43,920 bases of DNA from Desulfosporosinus metallidurans (GCF_001936615.1 NZ_MLBF01000039.1:1-43920); one strand, 5' to 3'. Shown: positions 16,055-24,030, counted from the first letter of the stretch. Made by a program: numbers and translations. The notes: generated from the sequence alone by a model not told the origin.

Positions 16055-16345
16055 TCATTTACCCTTTAGATCTTGTTTGCGGCTTTGATATTCCGCGGAA
16101 TCAATCTCGCCACGAGCATAGCGTTCACGCAGGATGTCTAATCCACCACTGTGCTTACCAAGTCCGTTTGTATGCACTTGCGAGGAGTTGCGACGAAATA
16201 CATAGAGACCCAGTAGAATGATGCCAATTCCGAAGATCAGCGGCATGATTATTCCCATCCAACCATATCCAACAGCTCCATAACCACCGTATCCATACCC
16301 ACCATTTCCCCAACCACCCATCATATTACCCCAGCCACCCATCAT
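16055..16345 (-). CDS. Gly-rich membrane protein with SHOCT domain
   Basis: 96 aa, GGAGG 7 nt before the ATG. N-terminus of Met-Met-Gly-Gly-Trp-Gly-Asn units and Gly-Tyr pairs (1-28), one membrane helix (about 30-49), and a C-terminal SHOCT helix pair (LDILRERYARGEIDSAEYQSRK). SHOCT is a short oligomerisation domain often found at the end of small membrane proteins. The Gly/Met/Tyr block echoes the repeat protein at 12251. It lies 112 bp downstream of a second SHOCT gene and probably shares its promoter (site D). Confidence 0.88.
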   Translation of the reverse strand: MMGGWGNMMGGWGNGGYGYGGYGAVGYGWMGIIMPLIFGIGIILLGLYVFRRNSSQVHTNGLGKHSGGLDILRERYARGEIDSAEYQSRKQDLKGK

Positions 16346-16457
16346 GTGAATTCCTCCTTCAATCGACTTTATGGATAAAATTCAAAGAATTGTAAGCTTA
16401 AATCTTGTTTTTCACACCCTGCTAACCAATAGGTTATCCCTTGTTAATTGATATCGG

Positions 16458-16658
16458 CTATCTTTGTGCCGAAAGTTCTTGTTTCCGCTCTAGGTATTCT
16501 TCTCGATTAATCTCACCACGTGCATATCGATCATTCAAGATATTCAGCAAAGTATGCGCCTGAGATTGATGGTTCGTGCAGCATGAACCTCTAGCATTGC
16601 CTGAACTAAACATATAAAAAGCAACGATGACCAATAGAATTAAACCAAACATCATCAT
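16458..16658 (-). CDS. Small membrane SHOCT protein with vicinal Cys
   Basis: 66 aa. One membrane helix (2-18), then GNARGSCCTNHQSQAH with a Cys-Cys and His, and a C-terminal SHOCT motif (LNILNDRYARGEINREEYLE) closely matching the upstream paralogue at 16055. The start has GGGGGG close to three consecutive ATGs, and the second or third is best spaced. Promoter site D lies 86 bp upstream. The Cys-Cys after the helix parallels the 59-aa protein at 14487. A metal- or redox-linked role is inference. Confidence 0.85.
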   Translation of the reverse strand: MMMFGLILLVIVAFYMFSSGNARGSCCTNHQSQAHTLLNILNDRYARGEINREEYLERKQELSAQR

Positions 16659-16743
16659 AGATCCCCCCTCATTATATTATTCTCTCCTTAGATTTTCATA
16701 CTACAGCTATGCTTCGTTTGATTTACTGTTCTTCCATGACCTT

Positions 16744-16797
16744 AGTGTAACTATCGGATACGTTAATCTCATGAAAAAGTTGTGAATTTCTTATGAA
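16744..16797 (-). promoter_or_regulatory. Three 11-bp direct repeats plus -10 box (site D)
   Basis: Minus strand: TTCATAA (16797-16791), TTCACAA (16786-16780), TTCATGA (16775-16769), exactly 19 bp, then TACACT (16749-16744). The surrounding ~130 bp are closely similar to site A. Confidence 0.75.
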
Positions 16798-16800
16798 GAA

Positions 16801-16826
16801 GGGATCCTGATAAAAATCAGTATCCC
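16801..16826. terminator. Hairpin ahead of promoter site D
   Basis: GGGAT/ATCCC with inner CTGAT/ATCAG, placed as at 8444 relative to the repeats. It was duplicated together with the promoter. Confidence 0.5.
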
Positions 16827-17098
16827 TCTTATATGAGGCCATTCGTCCAATCTATCTTTCTATCTATCTTTCTGTTCTCTCACCGAGATAGCAAGAAGAG
16901 CTCACGGTAAGATGCGATCCATTACACTGGTGAAAATCCATGAGGAAATTGACAGTTGGTTGACCTATCCAGCGACCTCAAAGACTTAAATGTGGTGGAA
17001 ATAGGGGCTTTAACGCTAATCTCGAACCTGCGGCCTTAAAGCACCTTGCTGGCAAAAGTTATCCACCCTATAAATCTTTCTATATTTCGAAACCCGAA
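16827..17098. other. Intergenic region with octamer repeat and kinase fragment
   Basis: A short CTATCTTT-type repeat lies near 16850-16874. The rest is filler around the histidine-kinase fragment listed separately. No intact gene is visible. Confidence 0.5.
16937..17064 (+). pseudogene. Fragment of a paralogous histidine kinase
   Basis: About 120 bp align base by base with 2860-2985 of the intact kinase, the stretch after the H-box. The shared run TTGGTTGACCTATCCAGCGA is identical, and GACTTAAATGT, GGAAAT and TTAACGCTA follow in order. A single-base deletion shifts the frame, and both ends are lost. It shows that a second copy of this kinase once stood beside doxX. Confidence 0.8.
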
Positions 17099-17124
17099 GG
17101 GGCACGAGTTTAAACTCGTGCCCC
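17099..17124. terminator. Perfect palindromic terminator after doxX
   Basis: GGGGCACGAGTTT and its exact complement form a 26-bp palindrome, 4 bp after the doxX stop on the minus strand. Confidence 0.75.
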
Positions 17125-17128
17125 GAAA

Positions 17129-17635
17129 TTATCCTTTGGCAAGTCGCCATTTTTTCCAACGCGGTAAGAACGCACGATCAACGCCCCAATAATAAGCTGC
17201 TGCTCCGGCCCATAGGAGCAATGCCTCTAACAATAACAAAAATGCATTAATACTGACCGTACCTGCAAAAAGGTAATTAAAGTTCATTAGGATTCCACCA
17301 AATAAGGCAATCGTTGTTAGAAAGCCGGCAATTAAGCCAACTCCAACAAGAACTTCTCCCCAAGATACAATGTAACTAAATAACGTTGCATTTGGCAAGG
17401 CGATATTGCTGAGAAACCCGCCATACCACCACTGGACATCTGGATGGGCCCCAGTAGTTTTAGCCAATGCTCCTTTAAGAAAACCAGTAATCGCTGTTCC
17501 CGCCTTGGGACCAACCCAAACTGCCGATCCAGGTCCAAACGTCTTTCCAAGACCTGAACTTAACCATTGCCATCCAACATAGACTCTAAGTATGGTCCAA
17601 ACCACTTGCATGAGTTTAGATTCTCTCCAAGCCAT
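17129..17635 (-). CDS. DoxX-family membrane protein
   Basis: 168 aa, GGAGG 9 nt before the ATG. Four to five membrane segments. Typical DoxX features are RVYVGWQWLSSGLGK near the N-terminus and SWGEVLVGVGLIAG in the middle. DoxX/DoxD relatives include a subunit of thiosulfate:quinone oxidoreductase and redox-stress membrane proteins, so the family name does not fix the reaction. It has its own upstream inverted repeat (17689-17713) and terminator. A deleted copy is at 7638-7762. Confidence 0.88.
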   Translation of the reverse strand: MAWRESKLMQVVWTILRVYVGWQWLSSGLGKTFGPGSAVWVGPKAGTAITGFLKGALAKTTGAHPDVQWWYGGFLSNIALPNATLFSYIVSWGEVLVGVGLIAGFLTTIALFGGILMNFNYLFAGTVSINAFLLLLEALLLWAGAAAYYWGVDRAFLPRWKKWRLAKG

Positions 17636-17688
17636 TTTTTACTACCTCCCTCGATTTTTCTAGGTCCTCACGATTAGGATCTTTTGCG

Positions 17689-17713
17689 TAATATGCCATA
17701 TAACGGTATATTA
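17689..17713. promoter_or_regulatory. Inverted repeat upstream of doxX
   Basis: TAATATGCC (17689-17697) and GGTATATTA (17705-17713) are inverted with one mismatch and a 7-bp centre, 54 bp before doxX. It is a candidate operator for a dimeric regulator. Confidence 0.5.
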
Positions 17714-17909
17714 GATACATAGAATCTCAAATTTTTTTTATATGCATGGACCCATGGCGAACAATGGCTATAGTATATTTCTCGGAGTAGAAGGAATTAT
17801 TATTTGATTTATCGAAGAATAGAATAGCACTACACAGAGCCTAATGAAATACTATTTACTGACCATAGAATTTCTTATGATTATAAGTTTATTGAAAGAT
17901 GTGAAACAA

Positions 17910-18653
17910 ATGTATATCACTGATTATGAAATTGCTTTGAGATTATTATTAGCTTGCATTTTCGGAGGAATAGTAGGGTATGAAAGAGAACGAAATGACA
18001 GTCCAGCGGGATTTAGAACCCATATTTTGGTGTGCTTAGGGGCCGCATTAATTATGGTTTTATCCATGTACGGATTTAACAATTTTGTTTCTGTCAGTAA
18101 AGACCCAGCTCGATTAGCTGCTCAAGTTGTCTCAGGAATCGGCTTTTTAGGGGCTGGAACCATTTTAAGAGATAAAACATCAATTCGAGGTTTAACAACA
18201 GCTGCTTCCCTTTGGGTTGTTTCCGCAATTGGATTGGCTGCTGGAGCAGGGTTTTACTTTTCATCGTTTCTTGCAACCCTATTAGTTTTCTTAACATTAG
18301 AGCGTACTGTTGAAACCTATTTCTTCCGAAATTGTCAGGTGTTGAAAGTAGTTACCGTCAATGGAACGTGCAAGGTTAAAGAAATCAATCGGATTATAGT
18401 AGCCCATAGCATAATTCCTCAAAATATTTCAATGAAACTGTTAAAAGAAGAAGATAACAAAACGACTATTGAATACAATTTGAGAACTCCCTTCCGGGAA
18501 ATTAATATGGAACTATTAATTGAAGATATTAATGAAGTTGACGGCATTTACTCTACTGAATTAGAGGAAAGTGGAAGAAGGCCATCATTATTACCTTCTC
18601 GGATCCGCTCGTTCGTACCCTTTCATAAGCGGCCCAAGGAGCCTTTTTTATAA
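17910..18653 (+). CDS. MgtC/SapB-family membrane protein
   Basis: 247 aa from the ATG at 17910, which matches the usual MgtC N-terminus (ITDYEIALRLLLA). A start at 17844 would add 22 residues but neither has a strong ribosome site. Family signatures are GGIVGYERERNDSPAGFRTH, LAAQVVSGIGFLGAGTI and RGLTTAASLWVVSAIGL. Four to five helices are followed by a soluble ACT-like C-terminal domain (about 150-247). MgtC proteins act in Mg2+-limited or acid-stressed cells and modulate ATP synthase or transport. It is followed 68 bp later by a Ca2+/H+ antiporter, so a cation-homeostasis operon is plausible. Confidence 0.9.
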   Translation: MYITDYEIALRLLLACIFGGIVGYERERNDSPAGFRTHILVCLGAALIMVLSMYGFNNFVSVSKDPARLAAQVVSGIGFLGAGTILRDKTSIRGLTTAASLWVVSAIGLAAGAGFYFSSFLATLLVFLTLERTVETYFFRNCQVLKVVTVNGTCKVKEINRIIVAHSIIPQNISMKLLKEEDNKTTIEYNLRTPFREINMELLIEDINEVDGIYSTELEESGRRPSLLPSRIRSFVPFHKRPKEPFL

Positions 18654-18721
18654 TTTGGCATTTGACACAACTACTCAAATAGATTTAAATAGTATTTAAT
18701 GGATATGTTGGAGGTTGAATT

Positions 18722-19756
18722 ATGAAGTTTCTTAATCTATTGCTTTTGGCGATACCCATCAGTCTTGCCCTGAAACTGTTGAATTACTCGCCTGTCTTAC
18801 TTTTTGTTGCTGCAGGTTTAAGTATAATTCCGCTTGCTGGCTATATGGGCAAAGCCACTGAAGAAATTGCAATCTATGTTGGTCCAAGAATTGGAGGCTT
18901 GCTTAATGCTACTTTTGGTAATGCAGCAGAACTCATTATCACTGTTTTTGCTCTAAAGGCAGGCCTTGTAGAAGTGGTAAAAGCCTCCATCACAGGGTCC
19001 ATCATCGGCAATCTTCTTCTAGTGCTAGGACTAAGTATGCTCCTTGGAGGTTTTAAATATAAGACGCAAAAATTCAACAGGGCTGCCGCTGGAATGCATA
19101 CCTCGATGCTGCTTATGGCTGTAACTGGATTGATCATTCCAGCAGTTTTTCTAAACACACACACTAACCCTGCTGCAGAGCCTTTAAGTCTGGGAGTTGC
19201 TGCTGTATTGATGCTGGTTTATTTACTTAGTTTGATTTTTTCTCTTCACACACATAAGGATGTTTTTCGTCCCAGCCAAGAACATTCAGAAACTCCCAAC
19301 TGGTCAAAGCTCAGAGCCTTGTTGACCTTACTAATCGCTACTGTTTTCGTAGTCCTAGAAAGCGAATTTCTTGTCGGTGGAATCGAGCCTGTGGTTAAAA
19401 CTTTAGGTATCAGCGAACTTTTCATCGGGGTCATCGTGATTCCCATCATTGGCAATGCAGCTGAGCATTCCACTAGTGTGATAATGGCTCTTAAAAACAA
19501 AATGGAAATCAGTCTAGAAATTGCTATTGGTTCGAGTACTCAAATTGCGCTCTTTGTCGCCCCTCTGCTAGTATTTCTGGGCTATTTTATGGGCCGACCT
19601 CTCGACTTCCTCTTTACCAGTTATGAACTCATAGTCATCATCATGGCTACCGTGATTACTGCAATAATCAGCATGGATGGCCGTTCCAACTGGCTAGAAG
19701 GCGCACAACTTTTGTCAGCCTATGCCATTATGGCATTAGCCTTTCTTTTTGTGTAG
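18722..19756 (+). CDS. cax: Ca2+/H+ antiporter (CaCA superfamily)
   Basis: 344 aa, GGAGG before the ATG. About eleven helices in two inverted halves, each with the alpha repeat: GNAAELIITVFALKAG (first) and GNAAEHSTSVIMALKNKM (second). The paired Gly-Asn-Ala-Ala-Glu motifs carry the ion-binding Glu. It exports Ca2+ in exchange for protons. It is full-length compared with bacterial Cax proteins of about 350 aa. A short duplicate of its 5' part survives at 24251-24288. Confidence 0.94.
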   Translation: MKFLNLLLLAIPISLALKLLNYSPVLLFVAAGLSIIPLAGYMGKATEEIAIYVGPRIGGLLNATFGNAAELIITVFALKAGLVEVVKASITGSIIGNLLLVLGLSMLLGGFKYKTQKFNRAAAGMHTSMLLMAVTGLIIPAVFLNTHTNPAAEPLSLGVAAVLMLVYLLSLIFSLHTHKDVFRPSQEHSETPNWSKLRALLTLLIATVFVVLESEFLVGGIEPVVKTLGISELFIGVIVIPIIGNAAEHSTSVIMALKNKMEISLEIAIGSSTQIALFVAPLLVFLGYFMGRPLDFLFTSYELIVIIMATVITAIISMDGRSNWLEGAQLLSAYAIMALAFLFV

Positions 19757-19774
19757 TCACCCATAATTCCTGTG

Positions 19775-20208
19775 CTAAACGAAATGATGATCTAACCAAT
19801 CAATGACATCCTTCATGACTTCTTCTCTATTCGTTTCATTAAGCATCTCGTGTCTTCCGTCTTTATAGAGTTTGTAACTCACATCTTTATGCCCATTTTT
19901 TTATGGATAATCTCACTTAACTTATGAAGATCTTCAACTAGCCACTTAAACCCTTCTGCTTCACCCAAATAGCCAACATTTTCAACCGTCTTCGCCGTTT
20001 TTCCATGCCCTCTATGATCATTAATATAGACTATATAACCATTATCCGTTAGTTTCTTAGCAAATCGCTCATAACGAGCTCCTGTTTCAGCCATACCATG
20101 GGCTATTTGAAAAATGCCCTTTAAATCAACTTTTTTATCCGGCATCCATACATAAACATATATCTCTGTTCCCTCATCCGATTTAAACGTAAAGTTCTTG
20201 TGAAGCAT
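19775..20208 (-). pseudogene. Alpha/beta hydrolase (lysophospholipase-like), core deleted
   Basis: It starts at the ATG at 20208 after GGGGGG. The N-terminal ~105 residues are intact (IFQIAHGMAETGARYERF, then YINDHRGHGKTA). The frame then stops at 19879. In another frame, the C-terminus follows directly (YKLYKDGRHEMLNETNREEV...DWL) to a stop at 19775. The middle, with the nucleophile elbow and catalytic Asp, is missing. The gene is therefore a deletion-frameshift remnant of a monoacylglycerol lipase/lysophospholipase. Confidence 0.85.
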
Positions 20209-20229
20209 ATGATTCCCCCCTATCCATTC

Positions 20230-20262
20230 CAATTCTCTATAACCCAATATATTCCTTCCTGA
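20230..20262 (-). repeat. Intergenic promoter-like element, copy 1
   Basis: Minus strand: a degenerate copy of the GGAAT(G/A)TATTGGATTATG element, 22 bp upstream of the hydrolase remnant. The other copies are at 28552, 36317 and 42906. Confidence 0.5.
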
Positions 20263-20358
20263 TGAAAGGAATTCTGTTTTTAAAAAACCGAAATCACTAC
20301 AATAAAATGTCGGATTATGATATTCTGGACTATATCTAAACACAAAGGGGGAAGATTA

Positions 20359-21111
20359 ATGCTCGAACTACAGCAAGTATCTTTAGAGATCGATGGAAAA
20401 AGCGGGGTTGAGATCCTAAAAGATATTAATTTAAAATTCCATGAAAAGAAAATATATGTTGTCACAGGCCCGAATGGCGGGGGTAAATCTTCTCTAGCCA
20501 AAATCATTATGGGTGTTTATAATCCTACCTCAGGTAAAATCCTGCTCGATGGGCAAGAAATCACAGAATTGAACATTACAGAAAGAGCTCGCAGGGGTAT
20601 AGGGTATGCTTTTCAAAGTCCACCTCGCTTTAAGGGCATAAAGGTCAAGGAACTGCTAAAAATGGCCGCCTCACATAATCCTGATAACGTAAATATCTGC
20701 GATCTACTCTATGATGTTGGCTTATGTGCTCAGGATTATCTCAACAGGGATGTGGATGCAAGTCTCTCAGGGGGAGAAATGAAACGGATCGAAATTGCTA
20801 CCGTGCTGGCACGTAATCTTAAGATTGCAGTTTTTGACGAACCAGAGGCTGGGATTGATTTATGGAGCTTTCAAAAGCTTGCGGAAACTTTTAAAAATAT
20901 TCATACAAAATATGACACTACGATCGTCATCATTTCCCACCAGGAACGTATTATGGAGCTGGCGGATGAAATAATTTTAATGTCCAATGGTACGATCAGT
21001 GCCCAATCCGAAAGAGATACTATTCTCGCCGGAATTTTAAATAATGATGCTTGCATGTGTAGTACCAAATGCGCGAAAGGGGTTGGTCAAAATGCTGAGT
21101 GCGTTGGATAA
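20359..21111 (+). CDS. sufC: Fe-S assembly ATPase SufC
   Basis: 250 aa from the ATG at 20359 with a GGGGGAAG site. Walker A GPNGGGKSS (37-45), ABC signature LSGGEMKRIEIATVLARN (about 140), Walker B VFDEPEAGID, and a switch His in IISHQER. The GGEMKR form of the signature is typical of SufC. The C-terminus carries four Cys (ACMCSTKCAKG and a later ECVG), unusual for SufC. SufC powers conformational change of the SufB/D scaffold. It overlaps the next gene by 20 bp. No sufD, sufS or sufU is next to it. Confidence 0.9.
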   Translation: MLELQQVSLEIDGKSGVEILKDINLKFHEKKIYVVTGPNGGGKSSLAKIIMGVYNPTSGKILLDGQEITELNITERARRGIGYAFQSPPRFKGIKVKELLKMAASHNPDNVNICDLLYDVGLCAQDYLNRDVDASLSGGEMKRIEIATVLARNLKIAVFDEPEAGIDLWSFQKLAETFKNIHTKYDTTIVIISHQERIMELADEIILMSNGTISAQSERDTILAGILNNDACMCSTKCAKGVGQNAECVG

Positions 21112-22012
21112 ACTTATGCTGGAGAAAGTGGCCGACCTTCATGAAATACCACAAGGTGCTTTCAATATCCGGAAAAACGGAGCAGGGGTACAGCGAAATA
21201 CGACCGCTAATATTGATATCATCACCAAGACGGATAAATCGGGGATTGATGTGATCGTAAAGCCTTATACCAAAGGGGAAAGTGTTCATATTCCCGTTAT
21301 CGTGACTGAAGAAAACATTAATGATGTCGTCTATAATACATTTGAAATTGGAGAATACTCAGACGTTCTAGTGGTTGCTGGATGTGGAATACATAATTCA
21401 GGAGACCATAAATCCCAACACGACGGAATACACAACTTCTTCGTTCGCAAAGGCGCCAAACTCAAATACGTCGAAAAGCACTATGGACAAGGGGAAGGAA
21501 CGGGAGAGCGGGTTTTAAATCCTAAGACCATTATTGATGTTGAAGAAGGCGGCGTTGTTGAGCTCGAACTTATTCAAATCAAAGGAATTGACCATACAAA
21601 GAGAGACACGGAAATCCGTCTCAGGGATAATGCCAAGCTTGTGGTCACGGAACGACTCCTCACGTACAAAGATCAAGACGCGGAGTCGAATATAACTGTT
21701 GAACTATTGGGGGCAAATTCTTCCGCCCAGATTATTTCTCGCTCCGTTGCTCAGGACAATTCTAAACAAGAATTCTATTTTGACCTAGTGGGACGCAATA
21801 AAGGTCGGGGACATATCCAATGTGATGCCATTATCATGCATAATGCACAAGTTCTATCCACCCCCAAGATTTCCGCTTATCATAGCGAAGCACAGCTCGT
21901 GCATGAGGCTGCCATTGGCAGAATCGAATCCGAGCAGTTAATCAAATTGATGTCCCTCGGATTCTCGGAATCAGAGGCCGAGGATACCATCCTCAATGGT
22001 TTTCTTAAATAA
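21092..22012 (+). CDS. sufB: SufB/SufD-family Fe-S scaffold protein
   Basis: 306 aa from the ATG at 21092, preceded by GAAAGGGG inside sufC. The beta-helix core shows GCGIHNSGDHKSQHDGIH, VEEGGVVELELIQIKGIDHTK and the C-terminal SufBD motif VHEAAIGRIESEQLIKLMSLG. The protein is shorter than classical SufB (about 470 aa) and lacks its long N-terminal part. It therefore fits the minimal two-gene SufCB type found in many anaerobes and archaea. With SufC it should form a scaffold complex. A cysteine desulfurase must come from elsewhere. Confidence 0.88.
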   Translation: MLSALDKLMLEKVADLHEIPQGAFNIRKNGAGVQRNTTANIDIITKTDKSGIDVIVKPYTKGESVHIPVIVTEENINDVVYNTFEIGEYSDVLVVAGCGIHNSGDHKSQHDGIHNFFVRKGAKLKYVEKHYGQGEGTGERVLNPKTIIDVEEGGVVELELIQIKGIDHTKRDTEIRLRDNAKLVVTERLLTYKDQDAESNITVELLGANSSAQIISRSVAQDNSKQEFYFDLVGRNKGRGHIQCDAIIMHNAQVLSTPKISAYHSEAQLVHEAAIGRIESEQLIKLMSLGFSESEAEDTILNGFLK

Positions 22013-22052
22013 AATTCAAAACGAAATTTTATCTGCCAGAATCCACACACTC

Positions 22053-22080
22053 AGAGCCCAGTGCCTACGCACCGGGCTCT
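22053..22080. terminator. Terminator hairpin after sufB
   Basis: AGAGCCC/GGGCTCT arms with inner GTGC/GCAC. It lies between convergent genes and may serve both. Confidence 0.75.
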
Positions 22081-22112
22081 CTATCAATTCCAGTCACTTT
22101 CGCGTGATCCCC

Positions 22113-23651
22113 TTAGTTGGCCCAATGATACATGTGGAAATTATCTTCCTCTTTAGAGTTGGCAGAATGACTATAAAGACCCATTTCGGGTGTGTCAGGC
22201 TTATAGAAATCCTTTGGAGTGGTATCATTCTTTGCTATCTTTACGGGGGTATTAAGCGGCGTAACCGCATACAGATCTTCCATATCTAACTTATTTAATC
22301 GAATACAACCGTGCGAAACATCTTTACCGATGCTAGCAGGTGTGTTTGTTCCATGTATAGCCAAATCAACATTTGACAATTCCATAGCTCTTGTCCCATA
22401 CACATTATCCGATTCGGGTACGATTTTATCCGGATTCATAATTTTTTTAGATATGTAGAAATCTCCTTCTGGGGTCGTACCGTCTTTACCCAAGGCAACA
22501 GAATACCTGCGAATAATTTTATCTCCCGAAATAATAGATAGTGTATGATTCTCCTTATCAATCGAAATATACAACGGAGAAAATGGAATATCTCGAGTAT
22601 ATGTGATATTCGGCTTTATCGCATCCTTGACAACAGAAACTAACTCCCCGTTAAGGGGAATTTCTTTAAGCGAAAATAGCCACCCTCCATCTCCAGAAGG
22701 AGCGAGGGTTACAGTATTCTTTAACTTATATGGATCTTTTGGTAATTCCGTTAAATAATTATTTGGAAACGGTTGATTGAGATCACCCAGATCTTTTGGC
22801 AGATAACCATTTTTCTTAACAAATTGGTATGAAGCACTTCTAACGACCGTCGCAGTCTCCCACAATAAACGTTCTTGGTTGTCCATAAATGCCGAACTGT
22901 CTGATGGGTAAATATAGACTTGAATATTATTATCCCTACCTGCCCAGAAAGCCATTCCCATTTCCCTATTGTCTTCATCGACAGCTAAGATTCGCTTGGC
23001 TGTTATAGGATCCATTTCATAGTCAGTTTTGAGTCTACCTACGAGTGCATTAACTAACTCTTCTTTACTCGCCCCTCTTTTGACTTGAATGATTTTGGGT
23101 TGATTACTTGTTCCATGGATGAACGTCCGTGTTGGTGGTTTTTTCTCTATCACTTCATAAGGCAACATATAGGAATAATTATTGGTAAAATAATGAGTCG
23201 TATTTAATACTCTATTAGGAATGAAGAAGATTGCCAAGAAGAGACTTAACACGATAGTTGCGACCAATAATAGGATTTTACCGTTGATACTAGAAATAGA
23301 TTTATTTGTAATTTCAGAGATATTCCTTTCTGTCAGTTTCATCTCTCGTTCCATTCTAAGAACGTCTAGTCTGGCAGGAAGAAATCCTTTATTGAAGGAA
23401 CCATTCATTAAATCAGAGGCTTTTTTAATGAATCTACGATACAAACTTAAATACTTATCGAGCTTCGTAGCATAATACTTATCTAAGTAATATTTCGCGT
23501 CGTTTTCCAACCCTAATCCTACATGATACATTGCCTCCTGATTTTCTGTCCGTCTATTTAATAGTTTCTTCCAGAATAAGGGGTCATTCTTCGAAATGTA
23601 ATACCCATTATCTAAACTGAATAAATTGTCCTTCAGTCTTGGGTTAGACGC
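22113..23651 (-). CDS. Membrane-anchored L,D-transpeptidase (YkuD)
   Basis: 512 aa from the ATG at 23651. This ATG directly abuts GAGGGG, so a TTG four codons in is also possible. A GTG at 23717 has no site. The N-terminal ~125 residues are cytoplasmic and helical, and one TM lies at about 127-146. An external region follows, with about 230-330 resembling a peptidoglycan-linked module. The YkuD domain (about 355-480) has the catalytic motif AIHGTNTP...SHGCIRL with its Cys at about 446. These enzymes make 3-3 cross-links or attach substrates to peptidoglycan. The large cytoplasmic head is unusual. Confidence 0.85.
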   Translation of the reverse strand, partial: ASNPRLKDNLFSLDNGYYISKNDPLFWKKLLNRRTENQEAMYHVGLGLENDAKYYLDKYYATKLDKYLSLYRRFIKKASDLMNGSFNKGFLPARLDVLRMEREMKLTERNISEITNKSISSINGKILLLVATIVLSLFLAIFFIPNRVLNTTHYFTNNYSYMLPYEVIEKKPPTRTFIHGTSNQPKIIQVKRGASKEELVNALVGRLKTDYEMDPITAKRILAVDEDNREMGMAFWAGRDNNIQVYIYPSDSSAFMDNQERLLWETATVVRSASYQFVKKNGYLPKDLGDLNQPFPNNYLTELPKDPYKLKNTVTLAPSGDGGWLFSLKEIPLNGELVSVVKDAIKPNITYTRDIPFSPLYISIDKENHTLSIISGDKIIRRYSVALGKDGTTPEGDFYISKKIMNPDKIVPESDNVYGTRAMELSNVDLAIHGTNTPASIGKDVSHGCIRLNKLDMEDLYAVTPLNTPVKIAKNDTTPKDFYKPDTPEMGLYSHSANSKEEDNFHMYHWAN

Positions 23652-23765
23652 CAAAGTTAAGCACATCCCCTCTTGTACTTGAATCCGAATTCCTGTGCTA
23701 AGCAAAATAACTATCACTACTTTAAAGCTATTCCAGTGCTAGTACATTGAGACTTCTTTTCCGTT

Positions 23766-23822
23766 AAATAAGTAAAAACAAGTCTATAAGCATGATGCCT
23801 ACAGACTTGTTTTTACTTATTT
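23766..23822 (-). terminator. Long perfect-stem terminator
   Basis: AAATAAGTAAAAACAAGTCT (23766-23785) is exactly complementary to 23803-23822. On the minus strand it follows the ABC-binding-protein remnant and was probably that gene's terminator. Confidence 0.8.
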
Positions 23823-23829
23823 CTTTAGC

Positions 23830-24030
23830 TATATAGTCCTTCACGGAGATTGAATTGGTTTCACTGGAATTGTACAAAGCGCCAATTCGTTTGAAATTTG
23901 GAGTATCCCGCTGCGCCAACTCCATGATTTTTTCAGCTGATACCGCATTAGAGGTGCCTGTGACATTGCCGCCTGGTTTTTCGAGATTGGTCACCAGCCC
24001 AGACCCCAAGGGATCAGCACAGGCTGCAAG
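23830..24030 (-). pseudogene. Fragment of an ABC transporter substrate-binding protein
   Basis: The minus strand encodes DPLGSGLVTNLEKPGGNVTG, then EKIMELAQRDTPNFKRIGALYNSSE. This is the middle of the ABC_sub_bind (TrpX-like) family. The signal peptide, N-terminal lobe and C-terminal lobe are absent, and the frame runs into the terminator hairpin. It is an internal fragment, not a working gene. Confidence 0.8.

Noticed and set aside
19879..19881. UGA in the hydrolase as selenocysteine
   Set aside because: The C-terminal half continues in a different frame and the catalytic core is missing, so deletion plus frameshift explains it.
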